A DNA stretch of 13,280 nt. It comes from JADFUZ01 sp034430415 (GTDB lineage: Bacteria; Chloroflexota; Dehalococcoidia; GIF9; AB-539-J10). Position numbers and translations under genes: made by a program. Of the stretch, positions 6,142 to 12,480 are shown in pieces. Position 1 is the first letter of the stretch. Every line of letters starts with the position of its first letter. A model generated the notes under the pieces. The model was given only the letters and a program-made list of their open reading frames with translations. It had not been told where the DNA came from and did no database searches. The stretch covers positions 1 through 13,280 of the forward strand of contig DAOUEN010000015.1 in the NCBI GenBank assembly GCA_034430415.1. The letters run 5' to 3'.

Positions 6142-7383
6142 ATGGAAAGACGGCGGGTAGTCATAACTGGAGTTGGAGCGGTTACGCCACTAGGCACGGG
6201 TGCTGAGAAATCCTGGCAGGCCCTGTGCCAGGGAAAGTCAGGAGTCGGCAGGATTACTCGCTTCGATACCTCGGATTTCGGCACGCAAATAGCCGCAGAA
6301 CTACACGACTTCAATCCCACGGATTTCCTGGACAAGAAAAGGATACGAAGAACCGACCGGTTCGCCCAGTATGCCATTGCTGCTATGCGAATGGCGGTTG
6401 ACGATTCTGGCCTGACTATCGATGGGAAGAACGAGCACCGCGTAGGCGTGATAATAGGCTCATGCGTCGGAGGAATAGGCACGTTGTGCAGCAACATCAC
6501 CACCCTCATGGAAGGGAAAATGGAGGCCGTTTCACGCTTCCTCGCCTCAATGTTCATACCAAGTGCAGGGGCAAACGAGATCAGTGTTGCTCTAGGCGCC
6601 AAAGGGCCTAGCAGAAGCATAAGCACTGCTTGTGCCACAGGCGGCCATGCCATAGGTGATGCCTGCAGGCTAATCCAGCACGGGGACGCCGATGCCATGA
6701 TAGCGGGAGCAGCAGAAGCCAGTATTGTGCCCATATTCATCTGGAGCCTTTCCGCACTGGGAGCCTCATCTAGGCGAAACGACGAACCCAAAAAGGCAAG
6801 CCGTCCCTTTGACAAGAATCGGGACGGCTTTGTCACCGGAGAAGGGGCAGGGGTGGTAGTCTTAGAAGAACTTGAGATGGCCAAAAGAAGGAGGGCCAAT
6901 ATCTACGGCGAGTTGGTCGGCTTTGGCTCCAATATCGATGCCTACCATGCAACCAAGCCTGATTACAGGAGCCAGGCTCGATGCATACAATTGGCCTTGG
7001 CTGACGCCGCCATTTCACCCAGTCAAGTCGACTACATAAACGCCCATGGTACGGCTACTCACCTCAACGACTTATCTGAAACCAAGGCCATAAAGCTAAC
7101 TTTGGGCAAACACAGTAACAGGGTGTTGATAAGCTCCAACAAGTCGATGATAGGCCATCTCTGGAGCGCCGCTGGCACGGTGGAAGCCATATTCACCCTC
7201 CTTGCCATGCGAGACAGCATTGTTCCGCCCACCATCAATTACGAAACCCCTGACCCTGAATGCGACCTGGACTACGTCCCCAACATGGCCAGGAAAGCAG
7301 ATTTGGAGTGTGCCCTTTCCAACTCCTTCGGCTTCGGCGGCATGAACTCCGTGCTTGTCTTAAAGAAGCTGCCAACAGACTAG
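6142..7383 (+). CDS. fabF: Beta-ketoacyl-ACP synthase II (FabF-like)
   Basis: The protein has 413 residues from ATG 6142, the usual FabF length. A GTG 20 codons upstream is open but adds residues before the conserved RRVVITGVGAVTPLG start. The thiolase-fold Cys-His-His triad is present: C164 in STACATGGHA, H302 in NAHGTA and H339 in KSMIGHL, with K334 nearby. The C-terminal FGFGG loop is intact. It condenses malonyl-ACP with acyl-ACP in fatty acid elongation. Some motif flanks differ from the common pattern: GTATHLND for GTSTPxxD, GHLWSAAG for GHLLGAAG and GGMNS for GGTNA. It stands alone, without acpP, fabD or fabG neighbours, so a role in a specialised acyl or polyketide-like pathway cannot be excluded. 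No strong Shine-Dalgarno sequence precedes the ATG. Confidence 0.93.
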   Translation: MERRRVVITGVGAVTPLGTGAEKSWQALCQGKSGVGRITRFDTSDFGTQIAAELHDFNPTDFLDKKRIRRTDRFAQYAIAAMRMAVDDSGLTIDGKNEHRVGVIIGSCVGGIGTLCSNITTLMEGKMEAVSRFLASMFIPSAGANEISVALGAKGPSRSISTACATGGHAIGDACRLIQHGDADAMIAGAAEASIVPIFIWSLSALGASSRRNDEPKKASRPFDKNRDGFVTGEGAGVVVLEELEMAKRRRANIYGELVGFGSNIDAYHATKPDYRSQARCIQLALADAAISPSQVDYINAHGTATHLNDLSETKAIKLTLGKHSNRVLISSNKSMIGHLWSAAGTVEAIFTLLAMRDSIVPPTINYETPDPECDLDYVPNMARKADLECALSNSFGFGGMNSVLVLKKLPTD

Positions 7384-7612
7384 TGTAGATAGTGGGTCCG
7401 GTGGCTTCCCCTACTCAAGCTGAGATGCTCCCCACACGACCGCCTGGATTCTCACCGCATGCTGAGGCTGCCTTCCCTCGACCGCGACATTGCCCAATAT
7501 GGGCGTATTGTGTTATCGTGTCAATCACGCTCGCTCTGGGCACTTTCGACAACCCGAACAGGGCAGAGGTGAGATAGCATCGTAGCGCTACTTGCTAGCC
7601 TTTAAGAGAGTC
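7384..7612. other. fabF-UPF0182 spacer, small hairpin only
   Basis: The spacer holds a 5-bp inverted repeat, GCCCA-ATA-TGGGC (7492-7504), without a T-tract. No convincing promoter or terminator is visible. An open frame from a GTG at 7392 has no ribosome site and no family resemblance and is not called. Confidence 0.3.
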
Positions 7613-7619
7613 GAGGGAG
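7613..7619 (+). promoter_or_regulatory. Ribosome binding site that sets the UPF0182 start at TTG
   Basis: GAGGGAG lies 5 bases before TTG 7625. The farther upstream in-frame TTG at 7592 has no such site. This decides the start choice. Confidence 0.6.
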
Positions 7620-7624
7620 TCACA

Positions 7625-10402
7625 TTGAATTCATTAGATAAGAAATGGCAACGCTGGTTTCCCGAAAGCGCAGGCAGGGAACACGGCGCATCCACTGCTC
7701 AAGTTCGCCGAGGGATATCCAAGAGGTTCTTGATACCGGCAGTGATCCTGGTCCTGTTTGTCCTCTTAAGCATAGCCAAGGGGATATACACCGAATGGCT
7801 CTGGTTCAACAGCCTGGGCTATGACAGCGTATATCTTACCATCCTCAAAGCTAGAGTCCTCACCTTCTTCTCTGCGGCGGCCGTATTCTGCATCTTTTTC
7901 CTGGGGAATCTGGCGTTGGCCACGCGTCTAGCGCCGAGAAAGGAGAGACGCTCCTGGCCTTGGCCAGTGGTGAGCCGGCTACAGGCACTTTCCAAGTGGA
8001 GCATCATCTTGGGGACAGCCGCCCTGAGCCTGGTGTTCGGGCTGGCAGCCCAGAGCAGTTGGGAACTTATTCTCAGGTTTATCAACCAGCAGCCCTTTGG
8101 CATGGCAGACCCGGTTTTCAATAGGGACATCGCCTTCTATGTGTTCTCGTTACCTTTCCTTAACCTGCTCAGAGGGTGGCTGTCAGGCGTCCTGATTATT
8201 ACTCTTATTGGCGTTGCCAGTGTGTACCTCCTCAGTTCATCTGGTCAGCGCACCGGATTCGGTCACTCCAAGCCAATCTTGGTACACGTCAGTCTGCTGA
8301 TAGTCGCTACTCTAGGCCTTTTCGCCTGGGGCTACTGGCTCGGCATCTGGGAGCTAGTCTTCTCCGAACGCGGAGCGGTCTTTGGAGCTGGCTACACTGA
8401 TATTCATGCCCAGCTTCCAGCACAGTGGGTACTTGTGGCAACAGTACTGATCGTTGCCGGCGTAATTCTCGCTTCTCTTGTTAGGCACAAGTACCGCTGG
8501 CTGACATACAGCCTGGTAGCATGGGCAGCGGTTGGCATTTTGGTCGGCCAGGTCTTTCCCGGCTTGGTGCAGCGACTCCAGGTTCAGCCCAACGAGCTCG
8601 GGTTGGAGACTCCGTACATCGAATACAACATCCAGGCGACCAGAGAGGCCTTTGCCTTGGGCCGGGTTGACGAACAGTCCTTCCCTGCAGAGCCAATGCC
8701 AAGCCGCCAGGATATCGACGAAAACAACCTGACTATCAAGAACATCAGGCTCTGGGACCATCGCCCTCTGAAGGATACCTATAATCAGATACAGTCGATC
8801 CGGCTCTACTACGACTTCAATGATATTGACGTGGATCGGTATGTTATCGATGGTGAATACCGCCAGGTTATGCTGTCAGCCCGAGAGCTGTCGGCGGAGA
8901 AACTGGCGGGCGAAGCCCAGACCTGGGTCAACCGCAAGCTACAGTTCACACACGGCTACGGCGTTGCCCTGAGCCCGGTTAATGAGGTCAGCGCTGAGGG
9001 AGGGCTGCCCGTGCTGCTGGTGAAGGATATCCCTCCCGTCGGTGACTTCGCCATAGAACGGCCTGAGATATACTTCGGCGAGAAGACGGATGACTATGTG
9101 ATTGTGAGAACGGATACCCAGGAATTCGACTATCCCATGGGCGATGAGAACGTCTACACCTACTATCAGGGAACGGGAGGCGTTGGCATAGGAAGTCTCG
9201 TCCGCCGCGTGTTCTACTCCTGGCAACTTGCCGACCTCAATATCCTCATAAGTGGGGAATTGGAGGCCGAGAGCAGGGTCCTATACTATCGAAACATACG
9301 TGAGCGAGTGCACCACCTAGCGCCCTTCTTGACGTTGGACAGCGACCCCTATATGGTTCTGATGGGAGGGGGGCTGTTCTGGATACAGGATGCCTATACC
9401 ACCGACGACCGATATCCCTATTCTGAGCCACTCGATAGCGGGCTAAACTACATCCGCAACAGCGTCAAAGCAGTTATTGATGCCTACAACGGCAGCGTTA
9501 CTTTCTATGTCTCTGACCCACAAGACCCCCTGGTACGCACATATCAGGCGATCTTCCCCGATCTCTTTGTCCCAATGGAGCAGATGCCCGAGTCTGTACG
9601 AGACCATCTCCGTTATCCCGAGGACATGTTCAATATACAGGCCTCGGTGTATCAAAGCTACCACATGCGTGACGCGCGGGTGTTCTACAACAAGGAAGAC
9701 CTGTGGGCCGTACCCAGAGAGGTCTACGCCAGCCAAGAACAGCTCATGGAGCCCTATTACGTCATCATGCGCTTGCCCGATGAGGAGAAAGAGGAATTCC
9801 TGCTCATGTTGCCGTTTACTCCGGTGAACAAGAACAACACTATCGGCTGGCTTGCTGCCCGCTGCGACGGGGAGAACTACGGCACGCTGATTGCCTACTA
9901 CTTTCCCAAGGAGCGCTTGGTCTATGGTCCCAGTCAGATTGAAAACCGAATCCAGCAAGATACAGTCATCACTGAACAGCTTGCGTTGTGGGCTCGGGGT
10001 GGTTCTCGAGTGATCCGCGGGAATCTTCTGGTAATTCCCCTAGGGAGCTCCAACCTTTACGTCGAGGCAGTTTTCCTCCAGGCCGAGGCTGGAGGCCTTC
10101 CAGAACTGAAGAGAGTCATAGCCGCCGCCGGCGACCAGGTAGCCATGGAGCCCACACTGAGTCAGAGCCTTCAAGCCATCTTTGGCTCCGAGGCACTTCC
10201 CACTGAAGCAGAGGCGAAACCACCGCCTTCGGAGGAAGCAGCAGAGCCAGCAGGTGTTGACATAGCCGACCTGGTTCAGGAAGCCCAACAACACTATGAG
10301 TCAGCTCAGCGACATCTCATGGCAGGCGACTGGGCTGGCTATGGTAGAGAACTGGAGGCACTTAAGGCGGTGCTGGATCAACTGGACAGCCTCGTTGCTT
10401 GA
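7625..10402 (+). CDS. UPF0182 family large membrane protein
   Basis: The protein has 925 residues from TTG 7625; an upstream TTG at 7592 would add 11. About seven hydrophobic segments fill the first third (roughly residues 35-52, 77-98, 125-143, 188-203, 217-238, 268-285 and 291-309). The first is followed by WLWFNSLGYDSVY, a family hallmark. A large soluble region follows (about 320-855), probably outside the membrane, with the conserved start PYIEYNIQATREAFAL. The C-terminus has a Pro/Glu/Ala-rich linker (PTEAEAKPPPSEEAAEPAG) and a final helix resembling a short repeat-like tail (HYESAQRHLMAGDWAGYG). The family (COG1615) is widespread in bacteria and some archaea, and its biochemical role is not established. 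Neighbouring fabF and an exported cyclophilin hint at envelope biology but do not prove it. Confidence 0.94.
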   Translation: MNSLDKKWQRWFPESAGREHGASTAQVRRGISKRFLIPAVILVLFVLLSIAKGIYTEWLWFNSLGYDSVYLTILKARVLTFFSAAAVFCIFFLGNLALATRLAPRKERRSWPWPVVSRLQALSKWSIILGTAALSLVFGLAAQSSWELILRFINQQPFGMADPVFNRDIAFYVFSLPFLNLLRGWLSGVLIITLIGVASVYLLSSSGQRTGFGHSKPILVHVSLLIVATLGLFAWGYWLGIWELVFSERGAVFGAGYTDIHAQLPAQWVLVATVLIVAGVILASLVRHKYRWLTYSLVAWAAVGILVGQVFPGLVQRLQVQPNELGLETPYIEYNIQATREAFALGRVDEQSFPAEPMPSRQDIDENNLTIKNIRLWDHRPLKDTYNQIQSIRLYYDFNDIDVDRYVIDGEYRQVMLSARELSAEKLAGEAQTWVNRKLQFTHGYGVALSPVNEVSAEGGLPVLLVKDIPPVGDFAIERPEIYFGEKTDDYVIVRTDTQEFDYPMGDENVYTYYQGTGGVGIGSLVRRVFYSWQLADLNILISGELEAESRVLYYRNIRERVHHLAPFLTLDSDPYMVLMGGGLFWIQDAYTTDDRYPYSEPLDSGLNYIRNSVKAVIDAYNGSVTFYVSDPQDPLVRTYQAIFPDLFVPMEQMPESVRDHLRYPEDMFNIQASVYQSYHMRDARVFYNKEDLWAVPREVYASQEQLMEPYYVIMRLPDEEKEEFLLMLPFTPVNKNNTIGWLAARCDGENYGTLIAYYFPKERLVYGPSQIENRIQQDTVITEQLALWARGGSRVIRGNLLVIPLGSSNLYVEAVFLQAEAGGLPELKRVIAAAGDQVAMEPTLSQSLQAIFGSEALPTEAEAKPPPSEEAAEPAGVDIADLVQEAQQHYESAQRHLMAGDWAGYGRELEALKAVLDQLDSLVA

Positions 10403-10501
10403 ATTGACGGTCTCCTGCAATGCAGCGTAGGTGCGCAGGCACTCCTCCAGGGACATTGGCTTGTTGCGCCATGCCTTGCAGGTACCCCAAAGATACGCCA
10501 T
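10301..10501 (-). CDS. Possible small antisense gene, 66 residues
   Basis: This open frame starts at ATG 10501, crosses the 124-base gap between the UPF0182 and cyclophilin genes, and ends inside the UPF0182 3' end on the opposite strand. The part in the gap reads like real protein: AYLWGTCKAWRNKPMSLEEC, then a helical LRTYAALQETV stretch, with ordinary codon use. No Shine-Dalgarno sequence precedes the ATG, and the last third lies antisense to UPF0182. It may be a small gene, a remnant or chance. No family is recognised. Confidence 0.25.
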   Translation of the reverse strand: MAYLWGTCKAWRNKPMSLEECLRTYAALQETVNSSNEAVQLIQHRLKCLQFSTIASPVACHEMSLS

Positions 10502-10511
10502 AGCTGGGCAC

Positions 10512-10520
10512 GGAGGAGGT
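10512..10520 (+). promoter_or_regulatory. Strong ribosome binding site of the cyclophilin gene
   Basis: GGAGGAGGT ends 6 bases before ATG 10527. It fixes that ATG as the start, against the longer open frame that begins near 10431. Confidence 0.75.
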
Positions 10521-10526
10521 AGGTCT

Positions 10527-11090
10527 ATGACAAACAGCAACCTGTCCCGAATCGCCTGTCTTGTCCTGGCTTCGCTGACACTCGTCAGCGCATCATGCGC
10601 CACGGAAGCGCCGAAGAAGAAGAGCTACTCAGCACCACCACCGATGACAATTGACAGCAGCAAACAATACGCCGCCACCATTGAAACGGAAAAGGGGGAA
10701 CTCGTGCTGGAGCTGTTCGCTAGCGACGCTCCGGTAACGGTGAACAACTTTGTGTTCCTCGCCCGCGAGGGGTTCTACGACAATACCACATTCCATCGCG
10801 TGGTACCCGACTTTGTAGTTCAGGGAGGAGACCCCACGGGAACCGGAACGGGTACTCCCGGTTACTACATTGATGACGAATTCAGCGAACACACCCATGT
10901 CTCTGGTGCTCTCTCAATGGCTAACTCCGGTCCCAATAAGAACGGCTGCCAGTTCTTCATCACCTACGAGGCCGAGCACCATCTTGACGGGAAGCACTCG
11001 GTGTTTGGTCAGCTAGTAGGCGGAATGGACGTTCTCCAGAAGACTGAGCAGGGCGACGTCATCATACGAGTAACGATAGCGGATAGCTAG
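10527..11090 (+). CDS. Exported cyclophilin-type peptidyl-prolyl cis-trans isomerase
   Basis: The protein has 187 residues. A signal sequence (basic residue R8, hydrophobic core about 9-20) ends at SASC; C24 could be lipidated, but the lipobox is poor because its -3 position is serine. A short KKK/Pro-rich linker precedes a single cyclophilin domain (about 47-185). Motifs include FHRVVPDFVVQGGDPTGTG with catalytic R91, F96 and Q99, MANSGPNKNGCQFFIT (131-146) and LDGKHSVFGQLVGG. A histidine (H157) stands where eukaryotic cyclophilins have tryptophan, common in bacterial forms and linked to low cyclosporin affinity. It should speed proline isomerisation in proteins outside the cytoplasmic membrane. 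It lies 124 bases after UPF0182 in the same direction; co-transcription is possible but not shown. Confidence 0.94.
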   Translation: MTNSNLSRIACLVLASLTLVSASCATEAPKKKSYSAPPPMTIDSSKQYAATIETEKGELVLELFASDAPVTVNNFVFLAREGFYDNTTFHRVVPDFVVQGGDPTGTGTGTPGYYIDDEFSEHTHVSGALSMANSGPNKNGCQFFITYEAEHHLDGKHSVFGQLVGGMDVLQKTEQGDVIIRVTIADS

Positions 11091-11300
11091 TTCATCTGGG
11101 CTGTATTGCCCCATCTGGAGACGCTTGACTGGCGGAGGTTTTACACAGTCCTCAGCCCGGAACCCGGTTGCCGCGCACCGCGTGGTCGCAGCCAAGCTCA
11201 TCTTCCTCAAGCGGTCAATCAAATCAACAGCGAGCTGGCATACCTCCTCCCCAGCAGACAGAGTGCCACCAGCCACCGCAGCCGTGTCCGATTTCTCCAT
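11013..11300 (-). CDS. Doubtful 95-residue antisense open frame
   Basis: The frame begins at ATG 11300, covers much of the gap after the cyclophilin gene and ends antisense to its last 77 bases. The region AGGTLSAGEEVCQLAVDLID is a plausible helix, and codon use is not absurd. There is no ribosome site, no recognised family and an overlap with a certain gene. It is listed because it is the longest minus-strand candidate in an otherwise empty stretch. Confidence 0.15.
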   Translation of the reverse strand: MEKSDTAAVAGGTLSAGEEVCQLAVDLIDRLRKMSLAATTRCAATGFRAEDCVKPPPVKRLQMGQYSPDELAIRYRYSYDDVALLSLLENVHSAY

Positions 11301-11411
11301 CTCTGCGGATGCAACACGCGGTGTTGCCCGAAGGAGGAGTACGTATCTGGCTCATGCCCACAACACGCGCGCCACGCCGCGGCGGCCCTAGTCAGTCCAT
11401 CCGCCGTTTCA
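11091..11411. other. Gene-poor spacer after the cyclophilin gene
   Basis: This is the second-longest stretch without a convincing gene. It contains a direct repeat of CATCTGG (11093-11099 and 11112-11118) around a GGGC/GCCC hairpin just after the cyclophilin stop, a perfect 7-bp hairpin, and a second copy of CAACACGCG at 11361-11369 (first at 11312-11320). It also holds an orphan AAGGAGGAG (11331-11339) with no start codon at a workable distance. The open frames on the plus strand look random and Arg/Ser/Pro-rich. Confidence 0.4.
11311..11327. repeat. Perfect 7-bp inverted repeat
   Basis: GCAACAC (11311-11317) and GTGTTGC (11321-11327) flank a GCG centre. There is no T-tract, so it is more operator-like or structural than a terminator. 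Its arm CAACAC with GCG recurs at 11361-11369. Confidence 0.45.
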
Positions 11412-11440
11412 TTGACACTAAATACCCCCTAAAGTATAAT
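11412..11440 (+). promoter_or_regulatory. Perfect-consensus sigma-70 promoter
   Basis: TTGACA (11412-11417), a 17-base spacer and TATAAT (11435-11440) match all twelve consensus bases with ideal spacing. The predicted start near 11447 lies only about 8 bases before the ATG at 11455, so the mRNA would be nearly leaderless. It probably also serves tRNA-Lys downstream, for which no closer promoter is apparent. Confidence 0.8.
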
Positions 11441-11454
11441 CTTTCCAAGTACCA

Positions 11455-11742
11455 ATGCGAATAAAGCTGAAGACAGAGCAACTGGACGAGTTGAAGCACC
11501 AACTTCCGTTTGAGGTGGTGCTAGAACAGGCCAGGGATGTTAGGGGTTTCCTTGAGATTCTGGGCCACCACATGCCGTGGGATGACATGGGTTTAACCAA
11601 GTTTGGTGACCCGGTGAAGAAGCCAAATCGAGTAGCTTTCTCCGTTGAGCCAACCGACGATGGCTACATTTGTGATATCCACCCCGCGTTCGCTTGCTAC
11701 GTTTCCGGCATGCTGGACCATAAAAGGGGGTCGCAGGGATAG
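11455..11742 (+). CDS. Hypothetical protein, 95 residues, before tRNA-Lys
   Basis: The gene sits directly behind a perfect promoter, with no room for a Shine-Dalgarno sequence in the predicted transcript. The protein starts with a lysine-rich helix (MRIKLKTEQLDELKHQ), contains an HHMPWDDMG turn (38-46) and ends with a beta-like stretch (RVAFSVEPTDDGYICDIHP). It has no membrane segment or signal peptide. I do not recognise a family. Internal codon use and the promoter favour a real gene, while the missing ribosome site and short length leave doubt. The stop is 10 bases before tRNA-Lys, so the two are probably on one transcript. Confidence 0.6.
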   Translation: MRIKLKTEQLDELKHQLPFEVVLEQARDVRGFLEILGHHMPWDDMGLTKFGDPVKKPNRVAFSVEPTDDGYICDIHPAFACYVSGMLDHKRGSQG

Positions 11743-11752
11743 CCGTCGCTGT

Positions 11753-11828
11753 GGGCCGTTAGCTCAGTTGGCAGAGCACCTGACTTTTAATCAGGGTGTC
11801 GCAGGTTCGAATCCTGTACGGCCTACCA
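11753..11828 (+). tRNA. tRNA-Lys (anticodon UUU)
   Basis: The acceptor stem GGGCCGT (11753-11759) pairs with ACGGCCT (11818-11824); the first pair is G-T. The D arm is GCTC-AGTTGGCA-GAGC. The anticodon stem CCTGA/TCAGG encloses CTTTTAA with anticodon TTT at 11786-11788. The T arm GCAGG-TTCGAAT-CCTGT has one G-T pair. The discriminator is A11825 and CCA is encoded at 11826-11828. Confidence 0.96.
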
Positions 11829-11859
11829 AAGCTAGCACGAGACGAGAACCAAGTCAGAT

Positions 11860-11890
11860 CCACTATGCGATGCCTTGGCTCGCATTGTGG
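11860..11890. repeat. Long hairpin downstream of tRNA-Lys
   Basis: CCACTATGCGA (11860-11870) pairs with TCGCATTGTGG (11880-11890), eleven positions with one mismatch, around a 9-base loop that itself can form GCC/GGC pairs. No T-tract follows. A smaller ACTAC/GTAGT hairpin comes next (11895-11911). The pair may end or process the tRNA-Lys transcript. Confidence 0.5.
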
Positions 11891-12002
11891 TATCACTACA
11901 AAGAACGTAGTCCACGGAGTACCTCGGAAGGCGGCACAAGAAATGACTAGACTCAACCCTTGGCGCGCCTGTGTGGCTCCTACAACACGACAGGTCTGGT
12001 TT

Positions 12003-12018
12003 GCCTGATAGCTCAGGC
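12003..12018. repeat. Inverted repeat beyond the padR stop
   Basis: GCCTGA-TAGC-TCAGGC is a perfect 6-bp stem with a 4-base loop. A second hairpin, GGCTG-GCTT-CAGCC (12016-12029), partly overlaps it and includes the padR stop codon. Together they could end converging transcription, but neither has a T-tract. Confidence 0.35.
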
Positions 12019-12023
12019 TGGCT

Positions 12024-12356
12024 TCAGCCGCCGATGATCTTGTCCGCGGCGCCGCAGAACCTCTGCCATTCGTTCAATTTCTCTGCCAGGATCTCGCGGC
12101 CCTTCTCGGTGAGCCGATAGCATCGTCGCCTCTGCCTTTGAGCCACTTGTTGCCATGAACTCAGGACCAATCCCTCCCTCTCCAGCCGACGCAGAGCAGA
12201 GTAAACGGTACTTCCCGTCAGCCTGAAATATCCGCTGCTCCTGCTCTCCAGTTCCTTGGCGAGCTGGTATCCGTGCACGGGCAACTCACCAATGATGAAC
12301 AACATCAGAGGCTCCACCACCCCTCTCAATAGCTGATGCAGATACGACCGATACAT
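12024..12356 (-). CDS. PadR-family transcriptional regulator
   Basis: The protein has 110 residues from the ATG at 12356; a GTG just before it is also possible. The winged-helix pattern of small PadR proteins is clear: LMLFIIGELPVHGYQLAKEL (18-37), RSSGYFRLTGSTVYSALRRL (39-58, recognition helix) and a basic wing QRQRRRCYRLTEKGREIL. The short C-terminal helix EKLNEWQRFCGAADKIIGG places it in the subfamily with one dimerisation helix. Such proteins are usually ligand-responsive repressors of nearby stress or transport genes. It diverges from the HtrA-type gene across a 121-base gap, so it may control that gene and itself; no transporter is adjacent. The predicted transcript start falls almost on the start codon. 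Confidence 0.92.
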   Translation of the reverse strand: MYRSYLHQLLRGVVEPLMLFIIGELPVHGYQLAKELESRSSGYFRLTGSTVYSALRRLEREGLVLSSWQQVAQRQRRRCYRLTEKGREILAEKLNEWQRFCGAADKIIGG

Positions 12357-12365
12357 CACCCTTCA

Positions 12366-12394
12366 ATTGTATCATCTGGAGCGCCTTGAGTCAC
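12366..12394 (-). promoter_or_regulatory. Putative padR promoter
   Basis: On the minus strand GTGACT (12394-12389), a 17-base spacer and TACAAT (12371-12366) give a moderate match. The predicted start near 12359 coincides with the GTG/ATG start pair, so the transcript would be leaderless. Confidence 0.4.
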
Positions 12395-12456
12395 TTCGCT
12401 GTACTCGTTCACTCGCCCAGGAAACTCCACATCAAGTTTCGCTACGCAGATTGCGG

Positions 12457-12465
12457 TGCTATAAT
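12457..12465 (+). promoter_or_regulatory. Extended -10 promoter of the HtrA gene
   Basis: TGC-TATAAT (12457-12465) is a full extended -10 element with a perfect TATAAT; the -35 region is poor, as is common for this class. The predicted start near 12472 leaves about 9 bases, which hold GAGG (12473-12476) just before the ATG at 12481. Confidence 0.6.
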
Positions 12466-12480
12466 TAGCCCTGAGGCAAG

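Noticed and set aside
6087..6899. 270-codon minus-strand open frame antisense to fabF
   Set aside because: It lies almost wholly within the certain fabF gene, is rich in Ser/Ala/Pro as expected for a shadow frame, and shows no domain.
7392..7577. 61-codon open frame between fabF and UPF0182
   Set aside because: It begins with GTG, has no ribosome site, a proline-rich random-looking composition and no family resemblance.
9443..9958. 171-codon minus-strand open frame inside UPF0182
   Set aside because: It is antisense to a conserved part of UPF0182 and has no independent signals.
11753..12023. tRNA-Lys as an integration site of a mobile element
   Set aside because: No second copy of the tRNA 3' end, no integrase and no foreign-looking gene cargo are present within the window.
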